Positions 12,912 to 25,299 of a stretch of DNA of 64,000 nucleotides are shown here, piece after piece. How positions within the stretch are numbered: the first letter of the stretch is position 1; every line of letters begins with the position of its first letter. The position numbers and the translations under genes are program-made. Under the pieces are notes generated by a model. That model searched no databases. It had not been told where the DNA came from and saw only the letters and a list, made by a program, of their open reading frames with translations. The stretch is from NCBI GenBank assembly GCA_963383645.1, contig OY726557.1, positions 151,574,360-151,638,359 on the forward strand. The letters are read 5' to 3'. The stretch comes from Muscardinus avellanarius. Lineage: Eukaryota > Chordata > Mammalia > Rodentia > Gliridae.

Positions 12912-13227
12912 AGTTATTTTATATAGTTTTCTTATTGATATATTGTTTTGAAATAGGTTTTGAAAGGTATATAAGTTTAAATTACTTCTAAAGTTTACAG
13001 TTTTATCTTGCTCATGTTTTACCCCTTGCTATCGTATGCTTTGGCATGCTTTGTAAAGTGATAGGCACTCAATCCAATCAGGAGAACAAAACCAAATATA
13101 GCTATTTCAATATCTGTTTTGGGAATTAAACTATCCTAACTGATGATCAGGAAACTAAGCCTAAAGGGCTTCCTGGAGGAGCACATCTGGAGAGACACAA
13201 AAGTTTGGGTTAGAAGATCCTTTTTGG

Positions 13228-13415
13228 CCGGGCGTGGTGGGGCACGCTTGTAATCCCCGCGCTTGGGAGGCGGAGACAGGAGGATCCTACAGGTTCGAAG
13301 CCAACCGCTGGCTTAAGAGACCCTGTTTCCAAATAAAAATATAAAATAGGTCTGGGAGTGTAGCCTGGAGATAGAAGGGCTTCCAGGAACCCCAGTACTG
13401 CAAAAAAAAAAAAAA
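13228..13415 (+). mobile_element. B1-dID type SINE, young subfamily
   Basis: CCGGGCGTGGTGGGGCACG start, right monomer with GGGCTTCCAGGAACCCC, poly(A). Target duplication ATCCTTTTTGG. Confidence 0.88.
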
Positions 13416-13701
13416 ATCCTTTTTGGCATAAATATGTTGCATGCTTCTGAGATTTCTGTTTGCATAGTCTGTGGTGGGTTTTTAGCTCTAAAGGCACCTC
13501 AAAAGGTATCAGGAAAATTCTAATTTCATAAACTATAAACTATAAACCTTCTTCCCCCAGAAAATTTTCCCCACAGAAACTATGATTAGCTCCTCAAGTT
13601 TTCCTTCTAAATTATATTAGTAACCCATGTTATTTTGTTCCCCTGAATGCAAACATATCTGTTTATCCTCCAGCTTAATTTGATTAAAGGATGGATCTTT
13701 G

Positions 13702-13705
<4 letters not shown>

Positions 13706-13743
<38 letters not shown>
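13706..13743 (+). repeat. (GT)n microsatellite
   Basis: About 19 uninterrupted GT units. Confidence 0.95.
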
Positions 13744-13745
<2 letters not shown>

Positions 13746-13856
13746 ACACATCCTTCTTGGAGTTTGTCAAGTCTCTTAAATATCTGGATTTATAATTTTC
13801 ACAAAATCTGAAACATTTTAAGCTATGATTTCTTTAAATATCTCCTGTCCCTCTCT

Positions 13857-14060
13857 ATTGTGGTACTGGGGATGGAACTCAGGGGCATTCTAGCTCTGAG
13901 CTACACCTTCAGCCCTGTTTTTCATTCTTTATTTTGAAATAAGGTCTCACTAAGTTGCAGAAGGCCTCACTAAGTAGCTGAGGCTGACCTTGAAACTGTA
14001 ATCCTCCTGTCTTAGCCTCCCAAGTACTGGGATTACAAGCATGCACCACTACCCCCAGCT
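13857..14060 (-). mobile_element. B1-dID type SINE
   Basis: Starts TGTGGTACTGGGGATGGAAC and ends with the reversed left monomer (ATGCACCACTACCCCCAGCT). Confidence 0.82.
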
Positions 14061-14155
14061 CATGAAATTTTAATTAAATGTGTTTACTAAGGTTTCAATG
14101 GAAACTAATGCTGTTAATTTTTTTTCAGTTTTTTCCCTCCTAAATGCCTTACTTT

Positions 14156-14320
14156 GGGTAGCTCCGAGATATACCTTCTGCCCCATTTTTTTTTATTCTT
14201 TATTTTTGAAACAGTGTCTGAGTTGCAAAGGGCTCACTAAGTAGCTGAGGTTGTCCACAAACCACGATCCTCGGTCTCAGCCTCCCGAATGCTGGGATTA
14301 CAAGAGTGCGCCACCTGGTT
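14156..14320 (-). mobile_element. B1-dID type SINE, partial
   Basis: Right monomer truncated (GTAGCTCCGAGATATACC), left monomer nearly complete to GTGCGCCACCTGG. Confidence 0.75.
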
Positions 14321-14659
14321 TATGGATCTTTTTTTCCTCCTTGTAATGGCATTACTGTTAAGCCTATCTTGTAAAATTTTTACTGCAGATATTGTATTTT
14401 TCAGATCTGGAAGGTCTACTATTTGGTTCTTTAAAAAGTATGTTTCTTCATCATATTCATTTTATTTTAGTTATTTGAAAATACTCATAAAAATGATTTG
14501 AAATTTTTTATTTATTAATTCTATCTCCCATTACTATGTCTAATTATATGACTAATTTTTCTCTTGGATATGGGTCATAGTTTTGTGCTTCTTTATATGT
14601 GTTGAAAATTTTGACTGAATGCTAACATTGTGATCATTATATTAATGTGTGGCTAGTTT

Positions 14660-14875
14660 TTTTTTATTGGTAAATAGTAATTACACACCATAATGAGACT
14701 CAGAGTGATATAAACATAAGCACACACAGCTCTAAGTGTGTTTCTCTCCAGGTCCCACCCCACTCTCTGCCCCTCTCCCTACATAATATGAAAATTGGGG
14801 TTGATAACTTCATATGTGAACATAGTATTATTTAAACAGTTTCCTTCATCACATTTTAAAGTGTTTGTTAAGAGA
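14660..14875 (-). mobile_element. 5'-truncated L1 3' end
   Basis: Antisense: TTTTTTTATTGGTAAATAGT followed by the reversed 3' UTR with TCCAGGTCCCACCCCACTC. Confidence 0.65.
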
Positions 14876-15007
14876 AGGCTTTTTTCCTGACATGCAGCTG
14901 GGCCACCTGTGGGTTTCTCTGAGATTCACCCAGAGAATATGCCAAGGTAGAAAGTTTAGAAGATCATAAGGCTTACCAAATTCTTTTCTATTTTAAATAT
15001 CACATCC

Positions 15008-15205
15008 AGCTGGGTGTGGTGGTGCATGTCTGAAATCTCGGTGTCTGGGAGGCAGAGATAGGAGGATCACAGGTTGGAGACCATCCTCAGCAACCTAGTG
15101 AGACCCTGTTTCAAAACCAAAAAATGAAAAGGGCTAGGGGTATAGTTCAGAGGTAGAATGTCCCTGAATCCAGTGCCCAGTATCAAAAAAGATAAAAAAA
15201 ATTGA
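15008..15205 (+). mobile_element. B1-dID type SINE
   Basis: AGCTGGGTGTGGTGGTGCATG start; right monomer GGGCTAGGGGTATAGTTCAG and A-rich tail. Confidence 0.82.
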
Positions 15206-15689
15206 TCCTATTCTATTGTTTAATATCTAAGAACAGCTATTTCATATATTTTATCTAAATTTATGGTTGTTTATAGCATTAAGGCATATTATCATTGACA
15301 GTAGAACCCTTGTCTTGTTTCTTAGCTTTGCTACTACTGATTAATGGCTAGATTAATCAAGCCAAGGTTGTGGATTTAATTTTGATTCAGAACTATTAAA
15401 AACCTAATAAATGCATATAATTATTCATGAAAGGTAAAGTACATAAACACGTAGAAAAATCAGCTGAAATCTATACTCTGTGGAAAATATAATAAAGAAA
15501 ATGCCCTACAAGTGATAGACTAAAAACATGATTTCTAACTAATTCTGCCATATTGAAATTAAGAAGCTAATATCCGCTGTATTAAAATTTTCAGGTTGCT
15601 TTATATAACTTCTAATAATGATACTTGTATTACATTGTACCTTCAAATAGCTTTATGTTTGTCAGAAAATAACACTCATAAAGTATGAA
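15206..15689. other. CEP126 intron 5 sequence, nothing recognised
   Basis: AT-rich, no repeat or gene that I can name. Confidence 0.5.
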
Positions 15690-15872
15690 TAAAATATTGA
15701 AGATGGAACCCAGGCTCCTCAATCACTGAACTACATCTTCAGCCCTTTCTGGTTTTTTTATTTCAAGACAGAATCATGCTAAGTTGTTGAGGCTGGCCTC
15801 AAACTTGCAATTATCTTGCCTCAGCCTCCCGAGTAGCTATAATTAAAAGTGTGCAGTACCACATATGGCTCA
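15690..15872 (-). mobile_element. Old B1-dID type SINE
   Basis: Diverged copy: GATGGAACCCAGGCTCC, then GCCTCAGCCTCCCGAGTAGC and GTGTGCAGTACCACA. Confidence 0.7.
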
Positions 15873-16316
15873 TAAGGCATATTTCTTGAAATAAAAGAGA
15901 GATGGAAAAGAAGAATAGGAGTAGAAGAGAGCAAAATAAAAACAACACAGTATTGGCATCAATGGAACAGGATAGAAGTTTCAGACACAAATCCTCATAT
16001 TTATAGCCAGTTGAGTTTTGACAAAGATGTTTAAAGTATAATTGGAGTAAAGACTACCTTTTAAACAAACACTGTTGGGAAAACTGGTTATCCATTTCTA
16101 GAAGAATGGAATCAAATCTCTATGTCTTTTGATCCTAGACCCAGAAATGTTGCAATTACTAGAAGGCATAGGATCAGTACTCGAACATATACTGGTAGAA
16201 ACTTCCTCAATAAGACCCAGAAAGTTCAGGAAATTAAAACAAGAATTAATAAATGGGATGGCATTAAATTAAAAAAGTTTCTGTGCAACAAAAGAAATCA
16301 TTAAGAGTCTAAAGAG

Positions 16317-16519
16317 GCCGGGCATGGTGGTGCACGCTTGTAATCCCCGTGCTTGGGAGGCTGAGACAGGAGGATCGCGCAAGTTCGAAGCCAGCCTCAG
16401 CTGGCATAAGAGACCCTGTTTCCAAACAAAAAATATAAAGTAGGTCTGGGAGTATAGCCCGGAGTTAGAAGGCCCCTGGGTTCCATGCCCAGTACCACCA
16501 CCAAAAACAAACAAACAAA
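16317..16519 (+). mobile_element. B1-dID type SINE nested in L1
   Basis: Starts GCCGGGCATGGTGGTGCACG and ends in an A-rich tail. The flanks AAGAGTCTAAAGA and AAGAGTGTAAAGA are a target duplication. Confidence 0.85.
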
Positions 16520-16800
16520 AAAGAGTGTAAAGAGAGAGCCTATAGAATGCAAGATCTTTTGCCAGCTACTCCTCTGATATAGTACTATATCTAGAGTATA
16601 CTAAAAACTTAAAATACCAAAAAACACACAATAAAAAGGGCTCTTGAACTTAATAGATACTTCTTAAAAGTAGAAATACAAATGATAATATATGAAAAAA
16701 ATGTTCAACATCATTAGCATTCAGGGAAATGCAAATCAAAACTACACTGAGATTGCATCTACTTCCAGTTAGAATGACACTCATCAAAAATACAAATGAT

Positions 16801-17002
16801 AGCCAGGTGTGGTGATAGTACTTGTAATTCCAGTATTTTGGAAGCTGAAACAGGAGAGTTGTAGGTTCAGAGCCAGCCTCAGCAACTTAGTGAGGCCCTC
16901 TGCAATTTAGTGAGAACCCGTTTCAAAATAAAATAATAAAATAGGGCTGGCGATGTAGCTCAGAGGTAGAATACCCCTGGGTTCCATCTTCAATACTACA
17001 GG
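16801..17002 (+). mobile_element. B1-dID type SINE nested in L1
   Basis: Older copy (AGCCAGGTGTGGTGATAG). The flanks AAAAATACAAATGAT and AAAAATACAAACAAT are a decayed target duplication. Confidence 0.8.
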
Positions 17003-17820
17003 AAAAAATACAAACAATAATAAATGTTGGCAAGGGTATGGGGAAATACACTGTTGATAAGACTGCAAATTAGAAAAGCCTCTATGGAGATTAGTATGGA
17101 GGTTTCTCAGAAGACCAGAAATTGAGCCACCATATTACCCAGATATACCACTCCTGGACATATTTCCAAAGGAAATGAAGTCAGAATATCATAGTGATGC
17201 CTGCACATCTATGTTTAAGCAGCACAATTACAATAGCCAAATTTTGGAACCAGTGTAGGTATCCATCAACAGATGAATAGATCACAAAACTGTGGTATAA
17301 ACACACAATGGGATTTTACTCAGCCATAAAGAACAACAGAATTATGTCATTTCGGAAAAATGAAACTAGAGAATATTATGCTAAGTGAGATTAGCCAGTC
17401 TCAAAAAGTGAATAGTTGTATTTGTTTTCTCATATGTAGAAGCTAGAGAGAAACTGGGTAACAAAAAGATACCTCAGTTAAAAGAGTAAAGACTCCAATA
17501 GAGTGATGAAGGGGGTTTAGGGGAGGGAGGATAGGGGATGGAGATAAAACTAAATAATGCTGTGTACATACATGAAATGATAGGCACCAATCTCAATGAC
17601 ATGTATGTGGAAGGTGAGCAAGTGTGCTGGGATCTGGAAGAAAACACATCAAGTATTGTGTGCATGTATATTCCCACCACTCTATACTTCATTATGATGC
17701 ATAGTTAAAATGCACAAATAAAACTATTAAAAATGGTGGTAGGTAAGGAAGAAACTAAAAGCTTTTCTCCAGTATCTGTGCTAATATTTGAAAAAATCAA
17801 TAACATGTATAGTCTCTTAC

Positions 17821-18010
17821 TTGCAAAGTGCTTAAGTGCTGATCTTCCAGGAGTTTCTGAGTTTCTTCTAATTTAAGCTGGAACACATTTTTGTTAGTAG
17901 CTAGGTTGGCCATGCTGTTTTCCTTCACTTCTTTATCACAATTGATTCTGGATAAGAGATGTTTCTGATCACTTTTTGACAATGCTGAAGGCAAGGCAGA
18001 ATCTACAGCT
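17821..18010 (-). CDS. CEP126: CEP126 coding exon 5
   Basis: Residues 170-232 plus one base of codon 169 (190 nt). It reads AVDSALPSALSKSDQKH and ends KLLEDQHLSTLQ before GTAAGA. The acceptor is GTCCACAG|A. It contains a short predicted helix (VFQLKLEETQKLLEDQ). Compared with the human protein as I recall it, two residues seem to be missing after the KH pair. Phase 0 at its end matches exon 6, which begins AAA TTT CGT. Its downstream intron (4404-17820) holds a full-length L1 and a second long L1. Confidence 0.94.
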
Positions 18011-19175
18011 CTGTGGACCAGGTGTACAAATATTTAGTACATTTAAATAAAATCAACTTCTTTAAGTATGTACATGACCCATTTATATAAATGTGTGTAT
18101 ATGTCCAGATAATCACATATAAGGATATTGGAGAAATATATAGATATATTTGAATGGAAATTTAGAGCAATCAGTTGTAGAATAAAAATTAAGAACTCAA
18201 CCTTTGTGTAGAAATGCCCAGTTATTCATTGCTTATTATATCTCATTCTTCTATAATTTCTGATAGGGGGTACAAGTAATTTTTCTAAGTGTTAAGTTCT
18301 GAGACCTCAGTTCTTTTAAGATTTAACAGCATTTCTATATCGATGATAATATTTTGAATTACCCTTTGTTCTGAGTTGAGGTAATAGCTAATTGGTATTT
18401 CTATGACCCCAAGAGAATTCGTTGCAGGTTCAAGTAGAACTATGAAAACTGTTTGTCGAGGTAGGCAGGAACTTCCTCCCTTCTTAACTAGGTTTGGGAG
18501 CTTGACTCTTACTCAATAGGGTATACATTTATTTTCAATTTGTTTTAGGAATAGAAACATGGGTTTCATGCTACGTAAGTGGTATCTTTAACACAAAATC
18601 TGCTTTTATTGTGCTAACGTGCTATTCCAAATTTATCATGACATAAGATCATCTTCCATTAGAATTTGGTATCATCTGGAAACTGAGAACACATTAAATT
18701 TCAGTGCATATATGAAGCAAAAAGTGAAGAACTAAGAAAGATGTTGGGAGGAGGATGGGATGGGGATGACAACATCATACAGGTGACTTCCTCCTGTACT
18801 AGGGCTGGTAGCGTGAAACCAAGGGCATTTATTCCCAATTCAGTCAAATTATTCCCAACCCAATGAGGATAAAGATATTTTGAAAGGTGACATACAGTCA
18901 CATGTAGCATATATCTATCTCCAATACCCATATATATCTTTATTTGGACAGACTGAAATAGTCAATATCAATGATTACTAGATTCCTAACTACCCCTTTA
19001 TTATCATAGGGAAATCAGGGAGGGCAAGAAGGTATTTAATATAAGTTCCTGAACATTGAGGGTATGTTTCTGTCTCTTCCTTTTAAACGTTCCTACTCTT
19101 ATATAAAACTTCCCCTTCGATAACCCTTCCCAAACAAAATAAAGCTAAATCTACAAAGTTTCTAATAAACTCAAT
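18011..19175. other. CEP126 intron 4 sequence without recognisable genes
   Basis: AT-rich; a TATA-like TATATAAAACTTCC (about 19099) and two AATAAA motifs (19138, 19163) precede the Pro/Ser-rich open frame region. An LTR is possible but no LTR ends are visible. Confidence 0.4.
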
Positions 19176-20339
19176 TTATTTACCTTTAAAGTTGTCGTCT
19201 TTCAACTTTTTCTTCTCTATTCCTTTCTTCTCTATTCCACTTTCTTCTCTTCTCTTCTCTACTTTCTTCCCCCAGTGAGGAGGATTGAAGGGATGGATAG
19301 GAGTAAAAAAAGATGGGGAGGTAGAAATAGAGGGAGAGTGAAGCGTGGGGGGAAAGGAAGAAGAGATCATAAAGGAAGAAGAAACAGGAGAAACTGGAGA
19401 GGGAAATGCTAAGTAAGTTGGAGGCAAACATGGAGAGGGAGATGAATACAAAGGGGAGGGCAAAAGAGGAATAGATGAAGGAGGTAAGGATGGAGATGTA
19501 GAAGAAGAAGATGAAGGAGATGAGACAGTGGATGAAGAGGAAGAAAACACTATAGAGGGTGAAGAAGAGGATGTGGAAGGAGACAAAGGCAAAGAGGATA
19601 ATGGAGGATGGCAGGGAGGTGCATGAGAGAGAACTGAGGCAGGTGGATGGTCTACAAAGGCCTGGGGCTGGTTTGACAATGTGGCTTGTGTAACAGATTG
19701 CTCAGCTGACTGCAAAGGATCCAATCTAGCAGGATGTTCAGGCAATGGTGTGAGATAAGAAAGAGTGGGGACTGGCTGATGAGGGGGATTACTGGACAAA
19801 CAGGAATGCTTCAAGACTGGGAGAGCATCCGAAGGGGTTGGGGAAACAGCCAGTCGAGCTGGAAGGGAACGACGAATAAGGGCAGGCATTAGAGTAGTTG
19901 GGGTGGAATGCTGGGCTGGAAGGAAATGTTTGGGTCTGGAAGTTTTGTAAAATAACTTTTTCTGTGAGTCAGGGTAAGGAATGATTGGGGAACTTCGGGA
20001 TGGGTAAGGTCGATGGCCAGGTGGACCAGAAGGAATGGGGGCTGGTAGACAAGGGACACTGCTAGAAAAGCTGGAAGTAACTGGAGCTGGAGGTTGAGGA
20101 AGATATTTGATTGGGCAAGATAGTAATGGAGCTGGTAAAAAGGTCTTTGGAAGAGCAGAGGGAAGAGATGGCAGGGTATGGGGCTGGCGTGTGGGAGAAA
20201 AAGCTGGGTAGCTAGGAAGAATTTGGGAATGATGGGATAGCAATGGGGCCCGTGAAGGAGACAGCTCATCAGATAAATAGGGATTAGGTATGGAGACAGC
20301 TGGACAGGCAGGAATGGATCTGCACAGGTGGAAAAGCAT
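19176..20339 (-). other. Unexplained 387-codon Pro/Ser-rich open frame in CEP126 intron 4-5 region
   Basis: ATG at 20339 opens a frame of 387 codons on the minus strand. The translation is dominated by Pro, Ser, Leu and Thr, with a serine tract (residues about 265-300) and a basic Lys-rich tail. The minus strand is strongly pyrimidine-rich, which depletes stop codons and by itself could keep a frame open. Part of the plus strand (about 19413-19624) is also open and acidic. I recognise no domain and see no clear splice context. It could be a decayed retroelement gag-like segment or a purine-rich minisatellite-like stretch. It is not a confident gene. Confidence 0.25.
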
Positions 20340-21262
20340 TTGGACAGGCAGGTAGAAAGAGCCTTATTAAGATGTATTTTTAAAATTTATTGGGCTGTCT
20401 CTCGGCTTTTAATTAATGTTAATTTTTGTCCTTTGGGTCCATTTATGATCTTCCATTGATCAACCAGGTTCCTTTCACATTGGCTGAGAAATGTATATAA
20501 CTTATTCATATTTCCCTTTTCTCATTACTTGCTCTTATTTTTGGAAGTCTGTTAGTCATACAGATACAGAAACATGGGCTGGAAAATCAGCTTTAAAGCA
20601 CTGGCATACATTGGTCAAATAGACAACTGCTCAGTTCTGGCCACACTTCTTAGTGTAGCATGTGGTTCAGAATCTGCCGTCTCAAATACACCACAAATAC
20701 ATGGATATTGGAGATAGATATCTGACAACATTATTTTATTAAAAATAAGTATTTAATATGGGAGAGAATATATTTTCTTTTGCCATACACCTACCAGAAG
20801 GGTCAGGTCAATGAGTTTTGTTATAAGGATTTGGTTGTGATGGAAGGCTGGTCAATTTTTTATATTTTTAACTTTAGTCTCTTATTAGTAGTCTTATATC
20901 TCATTATTTCCTGAAGCCATTTCTATGCTCACAAGAACATATTCTCTGACTTTTCTATAAGCTTAAGCATTAAATGCTCTCTGCTTTTATCATACTTTTC
21001 AGTTTTAGATGATTATATTACCAACATTTAAAACTATTTGTATTTGCTACTAACATTTTTCACATTAGAACAGTATTTCATGATTACTGATATACTTCTG
21101 CTTCTTTGGAAACTATTTCTCAGCATTACTTTATTCCTTAACATACTTTCAGTCTATATTTTACTTAAAATGTATTTTTAATGTGATAATAGTTTATTAC
21201 TAAGTAGCTTAATTATATTTACAATAAATATATTATTTTTATTAATATCTGATTCTTAATAT
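20340..21262. other. CEP126 intron 4 sequence without recognisable genes
   Basis: Unique-looking AT-rich sequence ending in the target duplication of the SINE at 21263. Confidence 0.5.
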
Positions 21263-21473
21263 TCTTTTTTTTTTTGCGGGTCTGGGGATAGAACCCAGGG
21301 GCATTTGACCTCTGAGCTACACCCCTGCCTTATTTTTTATTCTTTATTTTGAAACCGGGTCTCACTGAGTTGCAGAGGGCCTCACTAAGTAGCTGAGGCT
21401 GTCCGCGAACTGCGATCCTCTGGTCTCAGCCTCCTGAATGCTGGGATTACAAGCGTGCGCCATCATGCCCGGC
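21263..21473 (-). mobile_element. B1-dID type SINE
   Basis: GCGGGTCTGGGGATAGAACC to CATGCCCGGC. Target duplication TGATTCTTAATATTCT on both sides. Confidence 0.88.
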
Positions 21474-22044
21474 TGATTCTTAATATTCTAATATCTGATA
21501 TTTGTATAGCATTTATAGTTTACAAAGCACTTTCAAATACATTATTTAATACTATTAGTTATCTATAAAGAAATGTTCAAACTTTTAATAAGTAAACCAC
21601 ATTTATAATAATGATAGATACAAATTTCATGAAGTCACAGTCATAAGAGTATGCTACCATAACATGAAATCTAGGTATTTTAATGAAAAACTAAGATTAT
21701 TCCTCATAAAACAAAGATATATTTACTGATCCTACAACATATTTGCTATAAAGACAACTACATGTTTCCTTCAGAAAAATCAAAGTTATTCCAGTAGTGA
21801 CTAAGACTTTAAGCATCTTCACTTTAAACAAAAAAATTTCTATGCTTTCATTTTCTACACAAAAAAGAATTTTTTGAAAATGAAAACATCTGATAAACAC
21901 AAATAACAACTGATACATAGAAAAAAAATTGAAAGTGAAGAATCCCTGCATAAAAATGCATACTACTTCTATACTAAATGGTTTAGAATTTTTAAAAATC
22001 AGTGTAAATTTCCCTGAACCCTAACCCCCCTCTAATTATATCAT

Positions 22045-22047
22045 CAC

Positions 22048-22078
<31 letters not shown>

Positions 22079-22235
22079 TTACTAGACATTACACCTGGGG
22101 GGGTGTTCTACCTCTGAGTTATACCCCCAGTCTTATTTTAAATTTTGAAATAAACTTGCTGACCCTGAACCTGGGATCCTTCTGTCTCAGTCTCCTAAGT
22201 ACTGGGATTCTAGGTATGCCCTGCTGCACCTGGGT
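22045..22235 (-). mobile_element. Old B1-dID type SINE preceded by (GT)n
   Basis: GT repeat 22046-22073, then the reversed right and left monomers (TACCTCTGAGTTATACCCCC; TCTCAGTCTCCTAAGTACTG). Confidence 0.7.
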
Positions 22236-23689
22236 ATCTGTCACCTTTTTTTTCAGACACATCTTTCTACAGAGTGATTTCCTCACTGCCTCAGCCTCCA
22301 TCTGCTACTTAACACACTGCTCTTTGGTTCCACTTTTGCTACTTCACTCATTGCTTTGTTTGCATTTAACTAATTAACCTACTAATTATAAAGTTAGACA
22401 TGACTATTATCTGCAATGTCTTTATTTTCCTTGGTTTCCATATCATCATGTTTTTCTAGGTTGTTCCTTCTCAGGCTCTTCTTCAGCTCCTCTTTCCTGG
22501 TCTGTCCTTTCAATAGTAGAATTTTTGAGAGTTATGTGACCCTCTTCCTTTCTTATGTTGCTCATATTTTCTTTGTAATCTTTATGTGATCTCTCCCTAT
22601 CTGTGTGTGAGCAGAGGGATAATGAAATCATTCCTCCTTCTCTATAGACCACCTCAGTGTTGGGTTACTTTTCTCAGTCTTCCCTGAGATTTGGTTCACT
22701 TATTCTGATCTTGTTTTCTTGCAGTAGAGTTGTCACTAGTGGGAGGTAGGGTCATAATACACCAAAGACTAGCTTGACTGCTTTGTGGCCTGCCTTAAGG
22801 ATTTTTATTGAACATTGTGGCCTTTCTTTTTTAATCATATGGTGTTATCTGTCCTTCTAGAAGCCAAACGGGGCCCATTGTATTTATGGAAGTTTGATGA
22901 ATTAAATGAACTCGAGACAACCACTAGTAGACAAATATAGTAGACATTACTTCTATCTGGATATTCTTTTTGCTCATCCACAGTCATTTTCCTCTTGACT
23001 CTGTGCTTCACAGATGCTGAATGATAACTTGCTCTTAGATTTATGGCTGACTGGCACATGGAAAGAACCAGCAGGACATAAGAGGGTGACAGAAGGCTTT
23101 TGATAATTACTCCTCTGGTTTTCTCCCTGCTGGGCATGGTTTAGTAGTGGCTATGTTCCTCTACCTAGGCCAACAGGTTTCATCTATCAGCCTTCCTCTA
23201 CAACTATGCACTCAGGTCTGTGTTGGTAATCGTGACTTTGTGGGCTGTTCTGGAGGAGCTTCACCGTCCTTTGCTAACGTCCTAGTTCCTTTATAAACCT
23301 CTCAGTCATCTCTTTAGAATGTTTCTCCTGTTTCTTGTTCAGATCCTGGCTGACCCAACTTATTGTACTATGTATTCACTAGTTCTTTAGAAATCATCTG
23401 AACTCTATAAACAATTCCTCCCCATGAAACTTGACTCTTCCTTGGTTTTCAAGGAAAACCCTCTCCTAGTCCTTTTTCTCTAACCCACGCTTTTTCCTAC
23501 TGCACAATTCTCGTCTTTATCCATGGCCTTGAATGTTTACTTATCACAGCACATATTCTCCATGGTTGACCAGATCCATTGTTGTGGCTTCAAACAGCTT
23601 TAGCCTAGATCTTTCTCTTGAGCTCTAGATCATTTAAGTTCTACATTTATTGAAATAGCTTCTTTCAATCCATTACCTACAACCTTCCA
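22236..23689. other. CEP126 intron 4 sequence without recognisable genes
   Basis: Less AT-rich than its surroundings but no protein similarity recognised in any frame; probably ancient repeat or unique sequence. Confidence 0.5.
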
Positions 23690-24210
23690 CAATGGATTAG
23701 AATGGTATGTTTAAAAAACTGGATTTTAGCTTTGATGAGGTTTCTCCTCTGTTTGATTAATGAAGGAACGACATCAGAATTTGTATAAAAATATAAATAT
23801 AACATGGTTAACCTGGACACTCATTGTTGGGAGGGGAAAAGGGAAAAGGGGGGTACCATTAAAATGTAATTAATTAAAAAATAAAATAGAAAAAAACTGG
23901 ATAATTTTCATCTGCTTAAAATTCTCTCAAACTCTCAGGATAAAGCTTATATTCCTTAACATACAGATACATTTAGCTTTTCCAATCTCATATGTAGCCT
24001 AGCTATTAGTAGTCTGCATCCTATGATTCTTAACCATGCTCTCACTCCTGTACTACATCACGGCTTCTGTTACTCTTGACATCTACACGTGCTCAGTGCT
24101 CTGTCTGTAATGCTATCCCCCCACCTGCTCCATGATTAATCCCTATTTTACTGAAGTTTTGCTGAAGAGCTCTCTATTTTTCTGTCTTTCCTGACTCTAA
24201 TGAAGAACAA
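23690..24210 (+). mobile_element. L2 LINE remnant, interrupted by an L1-type 3' end
   Basis: Matches the L2 3' region in order: CTCAGGATAAAGCTTATATTCC, shortened, then a CTC/TCTGT block and TGTAATGCTATCCCCCCACC. A short L1-like tail (GTTAACCTGGACA, then A-rich) lies at about 23805-23893. Confidence 0.5.
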
Positions 24211-25042
24211 ACAGGAGGATGAATTTATTTGTTCCTAGCTCTAATCAAGTGACTTACTGACCAGAGGTTTTATAAAAGTGGAATATTATTATGCACAGGT
24301 AAAATATTAACATAATTTGTTGTCTGAATTACTGATATATTCATATGAGCAAATGTTAAATATTATTATTACTCATCTGATAGTATTCTATACTTCTTCA
24401 AGCATTATTTCACTTCTCCCTTAGATTATACACTTGGGATTTTATTTTCTAATAGCATACATCACCTCATCCCTTTACAATGCTTGATCTAGTTGTAGGC
24501 ATATAGTTACATCAATAAATATTTGGAATAAATGGAAAATACAGGATATCAGAAGATACCCAGTGGTTGGTTAGCCCATCCTTTGCTTTTAGATGACTCA
24601 CTTATGTACAACTGAGAGATGTTGTAGTTTTTTCAGGACATCCAGGAAAGATTTTCAGTGAGGAAAAACCCTTTTCTAGCATAATGTTATTCTTTCTACC
24701 TAAATTTGTATCACTATAATTCAAAACAATTTTATCTTCTCAGTCAAGATTCAATATCAATCAATATCAATATATTAAAATAATTTGAATTTTAGTTTCC
24801 ACAGAAAATTATTCAACATAGACAATATTTGTAATACCGTAGACTTTAAGAAAATTAGAATTCTGACAACTTTTCTAGTAATTTACATTCTGTTAACTCA
24901 ATTTAATCTGTGAAAAAAACACAATTTTATTTTCAGAACTCTTAAACAGAGTTGAGGATAAACTGATAAGAAGGCCTATAAAATTCAGTAACTATAAAGT
25001 TATATAATTATTATATGCTAACTAATACACAATGTTACTTAC
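24211..25042. other. CEP126 intron 4 sequence, nothing recognised
   Basis: AT-rich sequence up to the exon 4 donor. Confidence 0.5.
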
Positions 25043-25154
25043 CTCCAGTTTATTGTTGGTCTGTGAGAAAAGGGGAGGTTTACTTCTGATTTTGAGTTGG
25101 ATTCCTGAATTTGTTTGAGAGCCTCTTCTAATGGAGGAACTGGTTTTTGAAAAA
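25043..25154 (-). CDS. CEP126: CEP126 coding exon 4
   Basis: Residues 133-168, plus two bases of codon 132 and two of codon 169 (112 nt). The acceptor is TATTCCTTTAG|TT and the donor is GGAG|GTAAGT, both strong. The peptide begins FQKPVPPLEEALKQIQ and ends SHRPTINW. It corresponds to human CEP126 beyond the coiled coil. The Arg codon (AG+A) is completed by exon 5. The other frames here are open over a short distance but do not fit the splice phases. Confidence 0.94.
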
Positions 25155-25299
25155 CTAAAGGAATAATAAAGAAATATCAAATAGTAATGAATCACTCTAT
25201 TTATAGTGGCCTCTTTATATATGGTATGAGTGGTCAATAATAAAAGGTTACTTTAAAACACTTATAAAAAGGAAATACATTTTATTTAATCACTTACTT

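Larger units (their letters stand above)
15880..17735 (+). mobile_element. 5'-truncated L1 3' portion carrying two SINEs
   Basis: Resembles the ORF2 C-terminal region and 3' UTR of the L1 at 4451-11684 (ACAACACAGTATTGGCATC at the left; CCATCAACAGATGAATAG and the 3' UTR GTGTGCATGTATATTCCC at the right), but is more diverged. The ORFs are broken. It lies in the same CEP126 intron, same orientation. Confidence 0.8.

Noticed and set aside
19080..19170. LTR promoter with TATATAAA and AATAAA
   Set aside because: No paired LTR, no TG/CA ends, no primer-binding site visible; mentioned only as a possibility.
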